IMG/VR virus record: IMGVR_UViG_3300050821_003452
Span: 1-64,000 of that record
Direction: 5' to 3' (one strand)
Length of the DNA stretch: 64,000 bases
Source of the DNA: a virus
Under the pieces are notes generated by a model. That model had not been told where the DNA came from. It searched no databases and worked only from the letters and a program-made list of their open reading frames with translations. A program made the translations under genes and the position numbers. Shown in pieces: positions 45,712 to 54,552 of the stretch (positions are counted from its first letter, which is position 1; the number at the start of each line of letters is the position of its first letter).

Positions 45712-46263
45712 TTAACAAGAACACGAAAAGGTATTGGGCTTGTGCAGCACTTTATGGCCCAGAACAACCTCAACATGATCCCAAAACTCAGGCGGGATTG
45801 AGGCGTGGCCATCCATGTCATAAAGACTGAAATAATCGGCATCAATCCTAATGTTGGGATTATGGCCCTTGATGCCCTCTATGACGGTCTCATAGCCGGG
45901 GCAGTCATTGTTATTACAGAAATCCCGCAGCCAAGCTTCTGACGTGGCTTTGTTATAGCCAAGCTCTGGCTCGCCTTTGAACGCTGGGTGGGTCCAGTCA
46001 TGGCGCAGCGACGTGATGGTGTTCGGGTTGACGAACATCCAGAAGCGGTCGCCGGGATTGACGGGCTTTTTCAGGAAAGGGTCCACGATGCCAACAGACA
46101 GCGGCCATGGACATATATCGACCGTGATTTGATCGTCGTCTACAAAAGTAATAGGCGTGCCGGGACTTAGCATGCGCTTGGCAATAACAGGAGCCACCGC
46201 AACGTGAATAGCATCGCGCGGTTCATTACCAGTCCTCAGTTGACCGACTTCAGTGTTAGACAT
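45712..46263 (-). CDS. Conserved phage protein, unknown
   Basis: 183 residues from the ATG at 46263, with AGAGGGAAATCA ahead and the tRNA-Ser 13 bases further upstream. Body: TPITFVDDDQITVDICPWPL, GDRFWMFVNPNTITSLRHDW, EAWLRDFCNNND. A structural or regulatory beta-rich fold is likely; not recognised. Confidence 0.6.
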   Translation of the reverse strand: MSNTEVGQLRTGNEPRDAIHVAVAPVIAKRMLSPGTPITFVDDDQITVDICPWPLSVGIVDPFLKKPVNPGDRFWMFVNPNTITSLRHDWTHPAFKGEPELGYNKATSEAWLRDFCNNNDCPGYETVIEGIKGHNPNIRIDADYFSLYDMDGHASIPPEFWDHVEVVLGHKVLHKPNTFSCSC

Positions 46264-46281
46264 TGATTTCCCTCTCAAAAG

Positions 46282-46369
46282 TGGCGGGGAGAGTAGGATT
46301 TGAACCCACGGAATCTTGCGGTTCTCTCGTTTTCAGGACGAGCGCGATAAGCCTCTCTGCCATCTCCCC
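46282..46369 (-). tRNA. tRNA-Ser (anticodon TGA), with C at position 33
   Basis: 88 bases with encoded CCA. Acceptor GGGGAGA/TCTCCCC perfect; anticodon arm CTCGT-CCTGAAA-ACGAG perfect; long variable arm; T-arm GTGGG-TTCAAAT-CCTAC. The loop gives anticodon TGA with C, not U, at position 33. The D-stem is weak (two to three pairs), as in class II tRNAs. It lies directly before a gene with an AGAGGGAA ribosome site, in the place where other leaders have a stem-loop. Confidence 0.8.
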
Positions 46370-46393
46370 TTAAACCCACTATGGCACGATTAT

Positions 46394-46422
46394 TTGTCTA
46401 AAATAGGGCGTCGGGTTATATA
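46394..46422 (+). promoter_or_regulatory. Predicted sigma-70-type promoter of the late operon
   Basis: TTGTCT (46394-46399), 17 bases, TATATA (46417-46422), with TATAAT overlapping at 46419-46424. The first ATG of the operon begins 7 bases after TATATA, so transcription may start at that ATG (leaderless message). No ribosome site is visible before it. Confidence 0.5.
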
Positions 46423-46428
46423 ATCTCA

Positions 46429-46710
46429 ATGACTGAATTGCCCCAGATTGTCATCCCGCGCCCGGGCGGGGAAGCCAGACCCTATAAGACGCCGGATAAG
46501 CGCTGGGAAGAAGTTACACGTGAGATGTATGGCAGCAGTGAGTTACCGGATAGCATTCATCATCGCCATGATCCAGTCTGGAATGAACGATTTTGGAGCA
46601 TTCAGAATGCCCACGATCAGTCCGAAGGTAAGAAATTTGGATTTTGGGCCATTATTGGTATTATTTTCGTTCTAATGGACATGACTTGGTACTTCAGGGT
46701 GCGTTTCTAA
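46429..46710 (+). CDS. Small membrane protein at the head of the late operon
   Basis: 93 residues; soluble N-terminus (TELPQIVIPRPGGEARPYKT) and one C-terminal span (FWAIIGIIFVLMDMTWYF). Overlaps the large terminase start (TAATG). Role unknown. Possibly translated from a leaderless message. Confidence 0.55.
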   Translation: MTELPQIVIPRPGGEARPYKTPDKRWEEVTREMYGSSELPDSIHHRHDPVWNERFWSIQNAHDQSEGKKFGFWAIIGIIFVLMDMTWYFRVRF

Positions 46711-48350
46711 TGGAATTGCTTCGCAATGAGAGAATTACGCGCCTGAAAATGGCGACGATGAAGCTGCAAGAAAAGCAGCAAGCCAAAGCCTATGAAGGTC
46801 ATCTTATTGATTTTGTGAAGTATTGCTGGTCGATTGTGGACCCAGCCATTCCTTTTATTGAAGGCTGGGCAATTTCGGCAATATCTGAGCATTTAGAGGC
46901 TGTTACAAGAGGCGAGATAAGAAGGCTTCTTATCAACGTGCCTCCGGGCTTTTCAAAAAGCACATTGACCAACGTGATGTGGCCGGCATGGGAGTGGGGA
47001 CCACAAAATCGGCCTTGGTATCGATATGTCTGTGCCTCTTATTCGAACCACCTGACCGAGCGCGACAACATGAAGTGCCGGAACGTGGTTATGTCCGAGC
47101 GCTATCAGAAACTTTGGGGCAACAGGTTCAAAATCTCCAACGAGCAGTTCACCAAGGTCAAATTCGCCAACGATCAGACTGGCTGGAAACTGGCGACTTC
47201 GACTGGAGGCATCGGCGTCGGTGAGCGTGGCGATAGGTTCGTGATCGACGACGCCAACAACACCATGATGATGGAGAGTGAGGCCGTCCGCTGGACCACC
47301 AATATGTGGTTTACGGAAGTCGTGCCTGACCGACTTAATAATCCCAAAGACAGCGCAATTGTCGTTATTCAACAGAGACTTCATGAGGAAGACGTTTCTG
47401 GCGTGGCCCTCTCAAGGAATCTTGGCTACACGCATCTCTGCGTTCCAATGGAGTATGTACCGCACGGCATGGTAAATGGGTATGATACTACCGGAAAGAT
47501 CAGGAATTTCGATACTTGGGATGCTGAAGAGGAACAGCCAGTTAAGGTCTTCTGGCAAGACCCACGCACGCAAGACGGAGAGCCGGCGTGGCCAGAGCGA
47601 TTTGGCCCGGATGAAATTGAGGAACTAAAAAGTGCCAAGGGGCCATACGCTTGGGCTGGTCAGTATCAGCAAACCCCCGAAGTTCGTGGTGGTAGCATCA
47701 TACGGCGAGACTACTGGCAGCACTGGGAAGCTCCACGCTTTCCAGATAATATAGAATACATACTGGCCTCCTTGGATACCGCTTACACCGAGAAACAAGA
47801 AAACGACGCCAGTGCCCTGACGATCTGGGGTGTTTTTAGGGATGCCAACAAGAACCCCAAGGTTATCTTGCTTTATGCGTGGGAAGAGCGCCTAGAAATT
47901 CATAAGCTTGTTCAAAGGGTTATAAGTAGCTGTAAAGGTGATGCGGCAACCGGGAGGCCGCCTGTAGATAGGTTGCTTATTGAGGCCAAGGCTTCAGGCT
48001 TATCAGTTAGTCAGGAAATTCGCAGAATAATTGGCTTCAATGGTGAATTCGGTATCGAGCTAATTAATCCCACCAAGCAGGGCGATAAAGTCGCCCGCGC
48101 GCACAGCGTTATTCATATGTTCTCAGATGGCATGATCTACACCCCCAAAGGTTATACTTGGTGTGACAAAGTAATTGATCAGTCTGCCGTTTTCCCCAAA
48201 GGCTCTCATGATGACTTGGTGGATAGTACTACTATGGCCCTGAGATATCTGCGCGATTTCGGCTTCGCTCTAATGCGAGAGGAAGCCAAATTCGACCTTG
48301 AAGAAGAATTCCGATATCGTCCCCGCCAGCGCGTGCTCTACCCGTGCTAG
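46710..48350 (+). CDS. terL: Terminase large subunit
   Basis: 546 residues from the ATG at 46710. ATPase: Walker A-like INVPPGFSKSTLTN (about 75-88), Walker B RFVIDDANN (Asp180-Asp181). RNase-H-like nuclease: ASLDTAYTEKQENDASALTI (Asp356) and SHDDLVDSTTMAL (Asp501, Asp502). This enzyme cuts and pumps DNA into the prohead. A longer frame start at 46644 is rejected because it lies inside the previous gene. The small subunit is far away, at 20920. Confidence 0.9.
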   Translation: MELLRNERITRLKMATMKLQEKQQAKAYEGHLIDFVKYCWSIVDPAIPFIEGWAISAISEHLEAVTRGEIRRLLINVPPGFSKSTLTNVMWPAWEWGPQNRPWYRYVCASYSNHLTERDNMKCRNVVMSERYQKLWGNRFKISNEQFTKVKFANDQTGWKLATSTGGIGVGERGDRFVIDDANNTMMMESEAVRWTTNMWFTEVVPDRLNNPKDSAIVVIQQRLHEEDVSGVALSRNLGYTHLCVPMEYVPHGMVNGYDTTGKIRNFDTWDAEEEQPVKVFWQDPRTQDGEPAWPERFGPDEIEELKSAKGPYAWAGQYQQTPEVRGGSIIRRDYWQHWEAPRFPDNIEYILASLDTAYTEKQENDASALTIWGVFRDANKNPKVILLYAWEERLEIHKLVQRVISSCKGDAATGRPPVDRLLIEAKASGLSVSQEIRRIIGFNGEFGIELINPTKQGDKVARAHSVIHMFSDGMIYTPKGYTWCDKVIDQSAVFPKGSHDDLVDSTTMALRYLRDFGFALMREEAKFDLEEEFRYRPRQRVLYPC

Positions 48351-48358
48351 GGGCTTAA

Positions 48359-51190
48359 ATGGTCAGGTCAGTTAATACCGGCACAATCCGCTTGGATGAC
48401 CCCAAGCAGCAAAATCCATTTACCTTGCCGTCTACTGTTAATCTGCCACAGCCGGCACCAAACGGTGCCATGACCATTGAAAATGGCATAGGCAAGACTG
48501 AACATCCTGATGGATCGCTGACGGTTGATTTTTCTCCTAAGGCTACACAAGCAAAAGGTAAATCTGGGGACTGGTTTGGAAATCTTGCCGACGAGATTGA
48601 TGCTGGCGAGCTATCTAGGATTGCCTCAGAGCTTCTGGAAGGCATTCAATCCGATGATCAGTCTCGTAAAGACTGGCTAGAGACCCGCGCAAGAGGTATT
48701 GCGCTTCTTGGACTTAAATTGAATGAGCCCAAGGGAGAAGTAACTTCAGAGGGCGTGTCTTCGGTCCAGCACCCTCTTTTATTGGAAGCCACCCTTCGAT
48801 TTCAAGCCAATGCCAGAGGTGAGTTGCTGCCGGCAGCAGGTCCAATAAAAATCCGCAATGACGCGCCCGTTGCCCCAAAAATACCATCTTATACGATGCC
48901 AATGTCTAACCCGCAGGGTCCGCCTGCTGGTCCGGGTGGCGGTCCTCCACAACCGCCTCAATCGCAACCTGCCCCCGGTGCGATGCCGTCACCCGGAGCC
49001 CCTCCCAACGGGGGGCCTCCTATTCCACCCCCGCCGCCTACCCCGGGCTCTGGGCCTATGCCCGGCCCGGGGGCTTCTCCGCAACAGCCGCCCCCGCCTC
49101 AGACTGGATTGATGGCGCCGCCCAAGCCGGTCATTCCCGGGGGCATGAATTCTGCTTCAGATGAATTAGCAGAAGCGCTTGAGACTGACCTTAATCATTG
49201 GATTACGGCAGTCGCGACAGAATACTATCCCGACACCGATAGAATGTTGTTCTGGGTTGGATGCGGCGGCCAAGGTATCAAGAAAGTATACAACTGCCCG
49301 CTACGAAGGAGACCCGTTTCCGAAAGCATCGATGCGGAAGATTTGATTGTCTCCAACGCCGAAACAAATCTGGAAAACTGCGGGAGAATTACTCACCGCA
49401 TCAAGATGCGTCCCGCCGTTCTCAAGCGCATGCAATTGGTGGGCGCTTATCGCGACATAGAATTGACTGGGCAGCAATACATGATGCCCGATCCTGTTAA
49501 AGAGAAGAAACAGGAAATCCAAGGCATTATTCCGCAAGTAAATCGTCCGCAGGATGCCGAGCATGAAATCTATGAGTGTTACTGCGAATTGGATATCTCT
49601 GGTTTTGAACACAAGACTAAAGGCAAGATAACAGGACTTCAGCTTCCCTATGTCGCCACCATCCACAAAGAGAGCCGGCAAATCCTCGCGCTTCGCCGCA
49701 ACTGGCGCGAAGACGATAAAATGTGCATGGCGAAGGAATATTTCGTTGATTTTGCCTTTGTGCGCGCTCTTGGCTTTTATGGTATTGGCCTTATCCATAT
49801 TCTTGGAAACACCACAAGCGCCCTGACGGCAGCGTGGCGTATTCAGCTTGATGCCGGGATGTTTTCTTGCTTTCCCGGCTTTGTTTACGCCAAGCAATTT
49901 GGCCGGCAACTCACCAATCAATTCCGCGTTCCCCCGGGCGGTGGCATTCCCATCGATACCGGCAACATGCGTATTCAGGATGCTGTCATGCCGCTCCCTT
50001 ATAAGGAGCCCGGCAGCGCATTCATGCAACTGACCCAGAATATCGAACAGCTTGGTCAGCGTGTTGGCGGCACGGCTGAAATCTCGGTTGGCGAAGGCAA
50101 CCAAGAGGCCCCGGTAGGCACGACGCTGGCGCTGATTGAGCAGGCTACCAAGACCATGGATGCCGTGCATAAGCGGCTTACGTCTGCGCAGGCCAAGGAA
50201 TTCCAGCTTCTCAAGGAGCGCTTCAAAGAAGACCCGGAAGCCTTCTGGCGCCATAACAAGCGTCAGACGCATCCTTGGGAGAAGAAGCAGTTTCTTGAGG
50301 CGCTAGACAATAGCAATCTTGTTCCTGTTGCCGATCCGAACAATCCGACCAGCATGCACCGCATTGCCAAGGCGGTGGTGATCAAGACGCTTCAGCAGGG
50401 CGCTCCCGATCTTTATGATCCAATCGCAGTCGATACCCGCATTATGCGGATTACGGGCATCGATCCCGAGGGCCTCTTCAGGCAGACACCGCAGGAGCCG
50501 CCGCCCAATCCAAATCTCATTGCAGCGCAGGCCAAGCAGCAAGCCAACCAGCAACAGGCTCAAAGCCAGATGTTGCAGATGCAATTGAAAATGAAAATTC
50601 AGGAGATGCAGTCTCAGGACAAGGCTGCTGACCGCACTTCACGCGAGAAGACCGAGCAGATGAAGATCATGCTTGAGCGTCTTCGCATTCAGGAAGAGAG
50701 CATTATCCATCGCGGGCAGGCCGAGCAGGAAATGCATCACAAGGCCCTCAATCTTTTGATGGACCATCAAAGCGATCAGGCCAAGAACCAGAATGACATT
50801 GCCATGCAGCAGCAGAAGCAGGCCGCTGATATGGAAATGAAACGCGGCGGCATGGTCTTGGATATGCACCACAAGCATATTGAGAAACAGCATGACCTTG
50901 ATATGCAGCGCGAGACCCACGCTCAGGAAATGCAAATGGAGCGCGAGCGTCACCAACATGAGCTTGAGCTATTGCGGGACAAGCATGAGAAAGAGCTTGA
51001 GCATAAGAAGGCCACGTCCAATGCTGATCTCAAGCATCAGCGATCCATGGACCGGCAGGAAGTCACCAGCAAGCGCCACGAAATCCAGAGCAAGGAGCGC
51101 ATCGCCAAGATTGGTGCGCAGGCCAAGATCGCGGTGGCCAAGCAGGCGGCCAAGCACAGGCCGAAACCCACAAGTGGGGGAAGCAAATGA
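48359..51190 (+). CDS. Portal protein with Pro-rich insert and coiled-coil C-terminus
   Basis: 943 residues, long for a portal. A Pro/Gly-rich segment (about 178-260) splits the N-terminal part. The central region holds the portal core, including YYPDTDRMLFWVGCGGQGIK and QLTQNIEQLGQRVGGTAEIS with GTTLALIEQATKTMDAVHKR. The last 230 residues are a Gln/His/Lys-rich coiled coil (QEMHHKALNLLMDHQSDQAK and similar). Directly after the terminase, as expected. The long tail could reach into the capsid. Confidence 0.8.
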   Translation: MVRSVNTGTIRLDDPKQQNPFTLPSTVNLPQPAPNGAMTIENGIGKTEHPDGSLTVDFSPKATQAKGKSGDWFGNLADEIDAGELSRIASELLEGIQSDDQSRKDWLETRARGIALLGLKLNEPKGEVTSEGVSSVQHPLLLEATLRFQANARGELLPAAGPIKIRNDAPVAPKIPSYTMPMSNPQGPPAGPGGGPPQPPQSQPAPGAMPSPGAPPNGGPPIPPPPPTPGSGPMPGPGASPQQPPPPQTGLMAPPKPVIPGGMNSASDELAEALETDLNHWITAVATEYYPDTDRMLFWVGCGGQGIKKVYNCPLRRRPVSESIDAEDLIVSNAETNLENCGRITHRIKMRPAVLKRMQLVGAYRDIELTGQQYMMPDPVKEKKQEIQGIIPQVNRPQDAEHEIYECYCELDISGFEHKTKGKITGLQLPYVATIHKESRQILALRRNWREDDKMCMAKEYFVDFAFVRALGFYGIGLIHILGNTTSALTAAWRIQLDAGMFSCFPGFVYAKQFGRQLTNQFRVPPGGGIPIDTGNMRIQDAVMPLPYKEPGSAFMQLTQNIEQLGQRVGGTAEISVGEGNQEAPVGTTLALIEQATKTMDAVHKRLTSAQAKEFQLLKERFKEDPEAFWRHNKRQTHPWEKKQFLEALDNSNLVPVADPNNPTSMHRIAKAVVIKTLQQGAPDLYDPIAVDTRIMRITGIDPEGLFRQTPQEPPPNPNLIAAQAKQQANQQQAQSQMLQMQLKMKIQEMQSQDKAADRTSREKTEQMKIMLERLRIQEESIIHRGQAEQEMHHKALNLLMDHQSDQAKNQNDIAMQQQKQAADMEMKRGGMVLDMHHKHIEKQHDLDMQRETHAQEMQMERERHQHELELLRDKHEKELEHKKATSNADLKHQRSMDRQEVTSKRHEIQSKERIAKIGAQAKIAVAKQAAKHRPKPTSGGSK

Positions 51191-51447
51191 CCACGGCGCC
51201 CAATTTGATCGTTCTGGCGGGCTTTTTGCCTGAGTTTCAAATTGGCGCTACAGTACGCCTGAAATCTGGCAGCCCGACCATGACTGTGACGGCGGTAGAA
51301 GACCGACACGTTGAAGTTCACTGGTTTGAGGGCGATGTTGGAATGCAGAAGATTTTCCCGGTAGCGGCATTGAAAGCCATATCGAAGTCTAGGAGAGAGC
51401 AGGATGAAACCGTTTGCGGACGAAGCTCACAAGACAAAGCGGGCTAA
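51187..51447 (+). CDS. YodC/DUF2158-like small protein
   Basis: 86 residues. FQIGATVRLKSGSPTMTVTA and VEVHWFEGDVGMQKIFPV form a small SH3-like barrel similar to YodC/DUF2158 proteins. ATGA overlap with the portal; 44-base overlap with the next gene. It lacks the C-terminal tag seen on other SH3-like proteins in this genome. Confidence 0.65.
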   Translation: MTTAPNLIVLAGFLPEFQIGATVRLKSGSPTMTVTAVEDRHVEVHWFEGDVGMQKIFPVAALKAISKSRREQDETVCGRSSQDKAG

Positions 51448-51655
51448 GATGGGCTGCATAACCGGCTCGCCAGCCAACTTCGAAAGTGGCGCAGATAAAG
51501 CCGAGCGCCTTTGCCGTGGCGGCATGGCCGATGGTGGAGAAGTGGAAGCAACCCCGCTCCCGGCAAGCCCTTTCGAAGAAGTAAAACCTATTAAATCCCC
51601 GCGTTCCGGGCGAGCGCCTCGCCAGCCAGTGACCCCACCCCCTAATGAAATGTAA
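51404..51655 (+). CDS. Small head-region protein
   Basis: 83 residues, basic N-terminus (MKPFADEAHKTKRAKMGCIT), Gly-rich middle, Pro-rich end. An AGGAGAGAGCAGG site precedes the ATG. Probably a minor virion component, by position and composition. Confidence 0.55.
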   Translation: MKPFADEAHKTKRAKMGCITGSPANFESGADKAERLCRGGMADGGEVEATPLPASPFEEVKPIKSPRSGRAPRQPVTPPPNEM

Positions 51656-51666
51656 GGAAACCCAAT

Positions 51667-51963
51667 ATGTCTCACCCCTTCAAGAAAGAAGCCCACAAGA
51701 GCCACAAGGAAAAAGCCAAGAGCATGGGCAGGGTGAACAACCTTGATATCCCTATTATGAGCGCTGTTGGCGAGAACCGCGCTGGCGGCATCCATGAAAG
51801 CTCAGCGACCATGCAGCATATGAAACAGGCCGGCGATAATGGCATGAAGCGCGGTGGAAGAGCCTATCCACTTCATGAAGCCGGCTCAGGCAGTGGTGAG
51901 GGTCGTCTTCAGAAGAACCACAAGGGCAAGCCGCCGTTAAAGCCGATTATGCATGGCGACTAA
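51667..51963 (+). CDS. Small basic Gly/His-rich head-region protein
   Basis: 98 residues, rich in Lys, His and Gly (KKEAHKSHKEKAKSMGRVNN, MKRGGRAYPLHEAGSGSGEG). AAGGAAA precedes the ATG. Composition resembles other small proteins in this operon that end in GGRA motifs. Possibly packaged with DNA. Confidence 0.55.
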   Translation: MSHPFKKEAHKSHKEKAKSMGRVNNLDIPIMSAVGENRAGGIHESSATMQHMKQAGDNGMKRGGRAYPLHEAGSGSGEGRLQKNHKGKPPLKPIMHGD

Positions 51964-52151
51964 TGGAAACCGTCTTTGAAAGACGCCTGAAAGAGAAAAT
52001 CGGCTTGATGCGCGACATGGTAATCCAGTCCATGGCCGATACCGGGTATTCCTCTTTTGACGAATACAGGTACAATCTGGGTTATCTTCAGGCGCTCAGG
52101 CGTGTGGTTGAAGAAATAGAAGAAGTCCAAGACGAACTAAGGAAATCCTGA
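51963..52151 (+). CDS. Small helical head-region protein
   Basis: 62 residues, single long helix type (ERRLKEKIGLMRDMVIQSMA, YLQALRRVVEEIEEVQDELR). Starts in a TAATG overlap and is coupled to the GroES-like gene by TGATG. Possibly a head completion or assembly helper. Confidence 0.55.
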   Translation: METVFERRLKEKIGLMRDMVIQSMADTGYSSFDEYRYNLGYLQALRRVVEEIEEVQDELRKS

Positions 52152-52561
52152 TGCCGGTTGTTTCTGCCCAAAAAATTACCCAGCTTTCACAAGCAAAAGA
52201 CCCAAAAACCGCAATGTTAGAGGCAATTGGGGATACTTCCGGGGAAGAGCTTTTCCACAATCAGATTTTGGTTGTGACCTATGTGAGACCCGAAAAGACC
52301 ACTGGCGGCATCATCCGGCCTCAGACGAATGTAGGAGAGGATGAATATCAGGGAAAGGTGGGATTAGTGGTAAAGAAGGGAAAGACCGCCTTCGTTTCTG
52401 ACGACGAACAGGACTTCAAGGACCAAGACGTTGATGTTGGCGACTGGGTTGTTTACCGCGTGGGGGACGGTTGGGCTTTGACTATTCGCGGTACGCCGTG
52501 TCGCATTCTTACTGATCGAACCATCCGAATGAAAGTTAAAAGCCCGGAGGATATTTTCTGA
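52151..52561 (+). CDS. GroES-like co-chaperonin
   Basis: 136 residues. FHNQILVVTYVRPEKTTGGI, IRPQTNVGEDEYQGKVGLVV, VDVGDWVVYRVGDGW and CRILTDRTI follow the Cpn10 barrel, including a mobile-loop-like stretch before IIRP. Phage GroES-like proteins (T4 gp31 type) help GroEL fold the capsid protein. Located between portal and scaffold, as suits that role. Confidence 0.75.
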   Translation: MPVVSAQKITQLSQAKDPKTAMLEAIGDTSGEELFHNQILVVTYVRPEKTTGGIIRPQTNVGEDEYQGKVGLVVKKGKTAFVSDDEQDFKDQDVDVGDWVVYRVGDGWALTIRGTPCRILTDRTIRMKVKSPEDIF

Positions 52562-53631
52562 TGCCGCGCACGCGTCCACTTAAAACCAAGGAGGAAATCG
52601 ACAAGGTTCCTCTTGAGAGGCCGGTTACTGTTTCTCTCGAACCAGATGGAGTGGTCAATCTTGAGGACGAGCAAAATCCATTTGAGGAAAATCAGCCGCT
52701 TAAAACCAAGACGAAGCCCGCACAATCTGAGCAAGTTCCAGATAGACAGACTGGAAAAACGCGCCCTCAAAATGGGGCTACCGATCCCGAAGATGACGTA
52801 TCGGACCTAAGGCAACAGCTTGAGGATATGCGTCGCGCCAAAGACGAGGGCGATAAGCGCATTGCCGCCGAAATCCGCGCCCGTCAGGAAGCCGAAAAAG
52901 CGGTTCGCGAGCGTGAGCGTGAAGCTTCTCACTCGCGCGTGCGCGCCGAAGATGCTGAATACGATGCCATTCTTAATGCCATCGATGCCGCGAAATCAGA
53001 GGCCGAGCGGGCCGAGCGCGATATCGCCATGGCCAGTGAGGCCGGCGATCACAAGACGGTAGCAGAAGCCAATCGCCGTCTTGCGCGGGCCGAAAGCCGA
53101 TTGGCGCAGCTAGAAGACGGCAAAGAAGCCATTGAAAGCCAGAAAACAGTAGAAGCCGCGCGGCTCAAGGCGGAACGCGAAAATCCTCGCCAGCAAGAGC
53201 GTCAGGCTCCCGGCTCGATTGACGAATATATCGATCAGCTTCCCAATTTAATGCCAAGCCAGCGTGATTGGCTCAGGGAGCATCCAGACGCGCTCACCAA
53301 CCCAAGGCTCAATATGCGACTTCAGGGCGCGCATGTTGAAGCCGAAGATCAGGGTTTGCGTCCGGGTAGCCAGAAATATTTTGACTACCTTGAGAGCCGC
53401 CTTGGCTACACAGAACAGGAAGATGAGGAAACACAAGTGAACAGAACGCCTGTATCGGCGCCACCCTCCAAGGCCGCTACCAATCCATCCACTGGCAGGC
53501 CCAGCACGCGGCAGATTACCCTCACTCCGGAACAGCGCGAGATTGCGCGTCTGTCTGGTATCGATGAAATCACATATGCCAAGCAACTTCAGAAGCTTAA
53601 TGCCATGAAGGCTGAGGGCACACTTAACTAG
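52561..53631 (+). CDS. Scaffold-like protein
   Basis: 356 residues. The acidic N-terminus and a long coiled coil (about 80-215: LRQQLEDMRRAKDEGDKRIA and Ala/Glu/Arg repeats) end in a helical C-terminus (ITLTPEQREIARLSGIDEIT, YAKQLQKLNAMKAEG). This shape and position, upstream of the capsid gene, are typical of phage scaffolds. No protease motif is seen, so capsid maturation may rely on a host or missing protease. Confidence 0.75.
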   Translation: MPRTRPLKTKEEIDKVPLERPVTVSLEPDGVVNLEDEQNPFEENQPLKTKTKPAQSEQVPDRQTGKTRPQNGATDPEDDVSDLRQQLEDMRRAKDEGDKRIAAEIRARQEAEKAVREREREASHSRVRAEDAEYDAILNAIDAAKSEAERAERDIAMASEAGDHKTVAEANRRLARAESRLAQLEDGKEAIESQKTVEAARLKAERENPRQQERQAPGSIDEYIDQLPNLMPSQRDWLREHPDALTNPRLNMRLQGAHVEAEDQGLRPGSQKYFDYLESRLGYTEQEDEETQVNRTPVSAPPSKAATNPSTGRPSTRQITLTPEQREIARLSGIDEITYAKQLQKLNAMKAEGTLN

Positions 53632-53641
53632 GAGAAATCAA

Positions 53642-54238
53642 ATGGGCCGTCCCCCGGGCGTCAAGAACAAGCCCAAGGTTGCTACCGTTGAGCAGGTTGG
53701 TGGGACCATGAAGTCCACGCCGCGTATGGCCGGCTCAACTGCAAGGGAAGCCATTGCTCCGCTTAAAACCAAGGCCAAGCCAGTTCGTGTCGATCAGCAA
53801 GTCTATGATCGCAGAGTGGCTTTGGAGGAAGAGCAGGACGCACTTTATATTCCGCCCGAGCTTATTCCTGATGGCATGAGATATAACTGGAAGACGCTTT
53901 CGGTACTGGGCCAGCAGCAAACCCGCAGATTTGGCCGGTTTGAGGCCACCGGATGGTCTCCAGTCCCGGCAGAGCGTCATCCGGGCCTGTTTACTCCCAA
54001 GGGCTTCAAGGGAAATATCGAATATGACGGCTTGGTCCTGATGGAAAAGCCGGAAGAGTTGTGTCTGCAAAGCGAGGCCCGGGAATATATGAAAGCCCGC
54101 GCCCAAGTGATGGGTAAAGAAGCCCAGATAAGGGGTGGCGATGTAGATGGCGTTGGATTTGACACCAAGCATCGCTCTGCACAGCGCGTTAATCGCGTAA
54201 GTAAATCCTATGAGCCTTTCAAGGTCCCTGAAGAATGA
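53642..54238 (+). CDS. Head-associated protein, unknown
   Basis: 198 residues: MGRPPGVKNKPKVATVEQVG, then YDRRVALEEEQDALYIPPEL, RRFGRFEATGWSPVPAERHP. Between scaffold and capsid. Probably a minor head or head-tail protein of podovirus-like phages. Confidence 0.6.
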   Translation: MGRPPGVKNKPKVATVEQVGGTMKSTPRMAGSTAREAIAPLKTKAKPVRVDQQVYDRRVALEEEQDALYIPPELIPDGMRYNWKTLSVLGQQQTRRFGRFEATGWSPVPAERHPGLFTPKGFKGNIEYDGLVLMEKPEELCLQSEAREYMKARAQVMGKEAQIRGGDVDGVGFDTKHRSAQRVNRVSKSYEPFKVPEE

Positions 54239-54429
54239 GCCAAACTCCAGATATGCCAGACGATTTTTGGCCAGAAGAAATTATTGTAGTGGGGAAATAT
54301 AAAAATCACGAATTGGCGTTTGCCATAACCCTTAATGGGTTCCATGCCGGCACCGATTTAGCTGGATTTGAAACGAGTATAAATGCCTTGCGTCGGTGTC
54401 TCTGGAATGAGGTAGAGCACCAAATTTGA
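54235..54429 (+). CDS. Small acidic protein in the head operon
   Basis: 64 residues (QTPDMPDDFWPEEIIVVGKY, LAFAITLNGFHAGTDLAGFE). ATGA overlap at its start. Its stop is followed at once by a cluster of hairpins that precedes the HNH gene. Unknown. Confidence 0.5.
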   Translation: MSQTPDMPDDFWPEEIIVVGKYKNHELAFAITLNGFHAGTDLAGFETSINALRRCLWNEVEHQI

Positions 54430-54538
54430 CAGATATTAGTTTCTGTCATAAATATACTAACTGTTAAGTACGCGCTGTACTTAATTTCCCCCTCCATCAC
54501 GCGCTGTGGTGGCTCAACCGAACGCAACAATTGCGTTC
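54427..54538 (+). repeat. Four tandem hairpins before the inserted HNH gene
   Basis: TGACAGA/TCTGTCA (54427-54448), TTAAGTAC/GTACTTAA with loop GCGCT (54464-54484), CCATCAC/GTGGTGG with the same loop GCGCT (54494-54512), GAACGCAA/TTGCGTTC (54520-54538). The first begins at the stop codon of the previous gene. No U-run, so not a simple terminator. Confidence 0.65.
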
Positions 54539-54552
54539 AGAAAGAGCTACCT

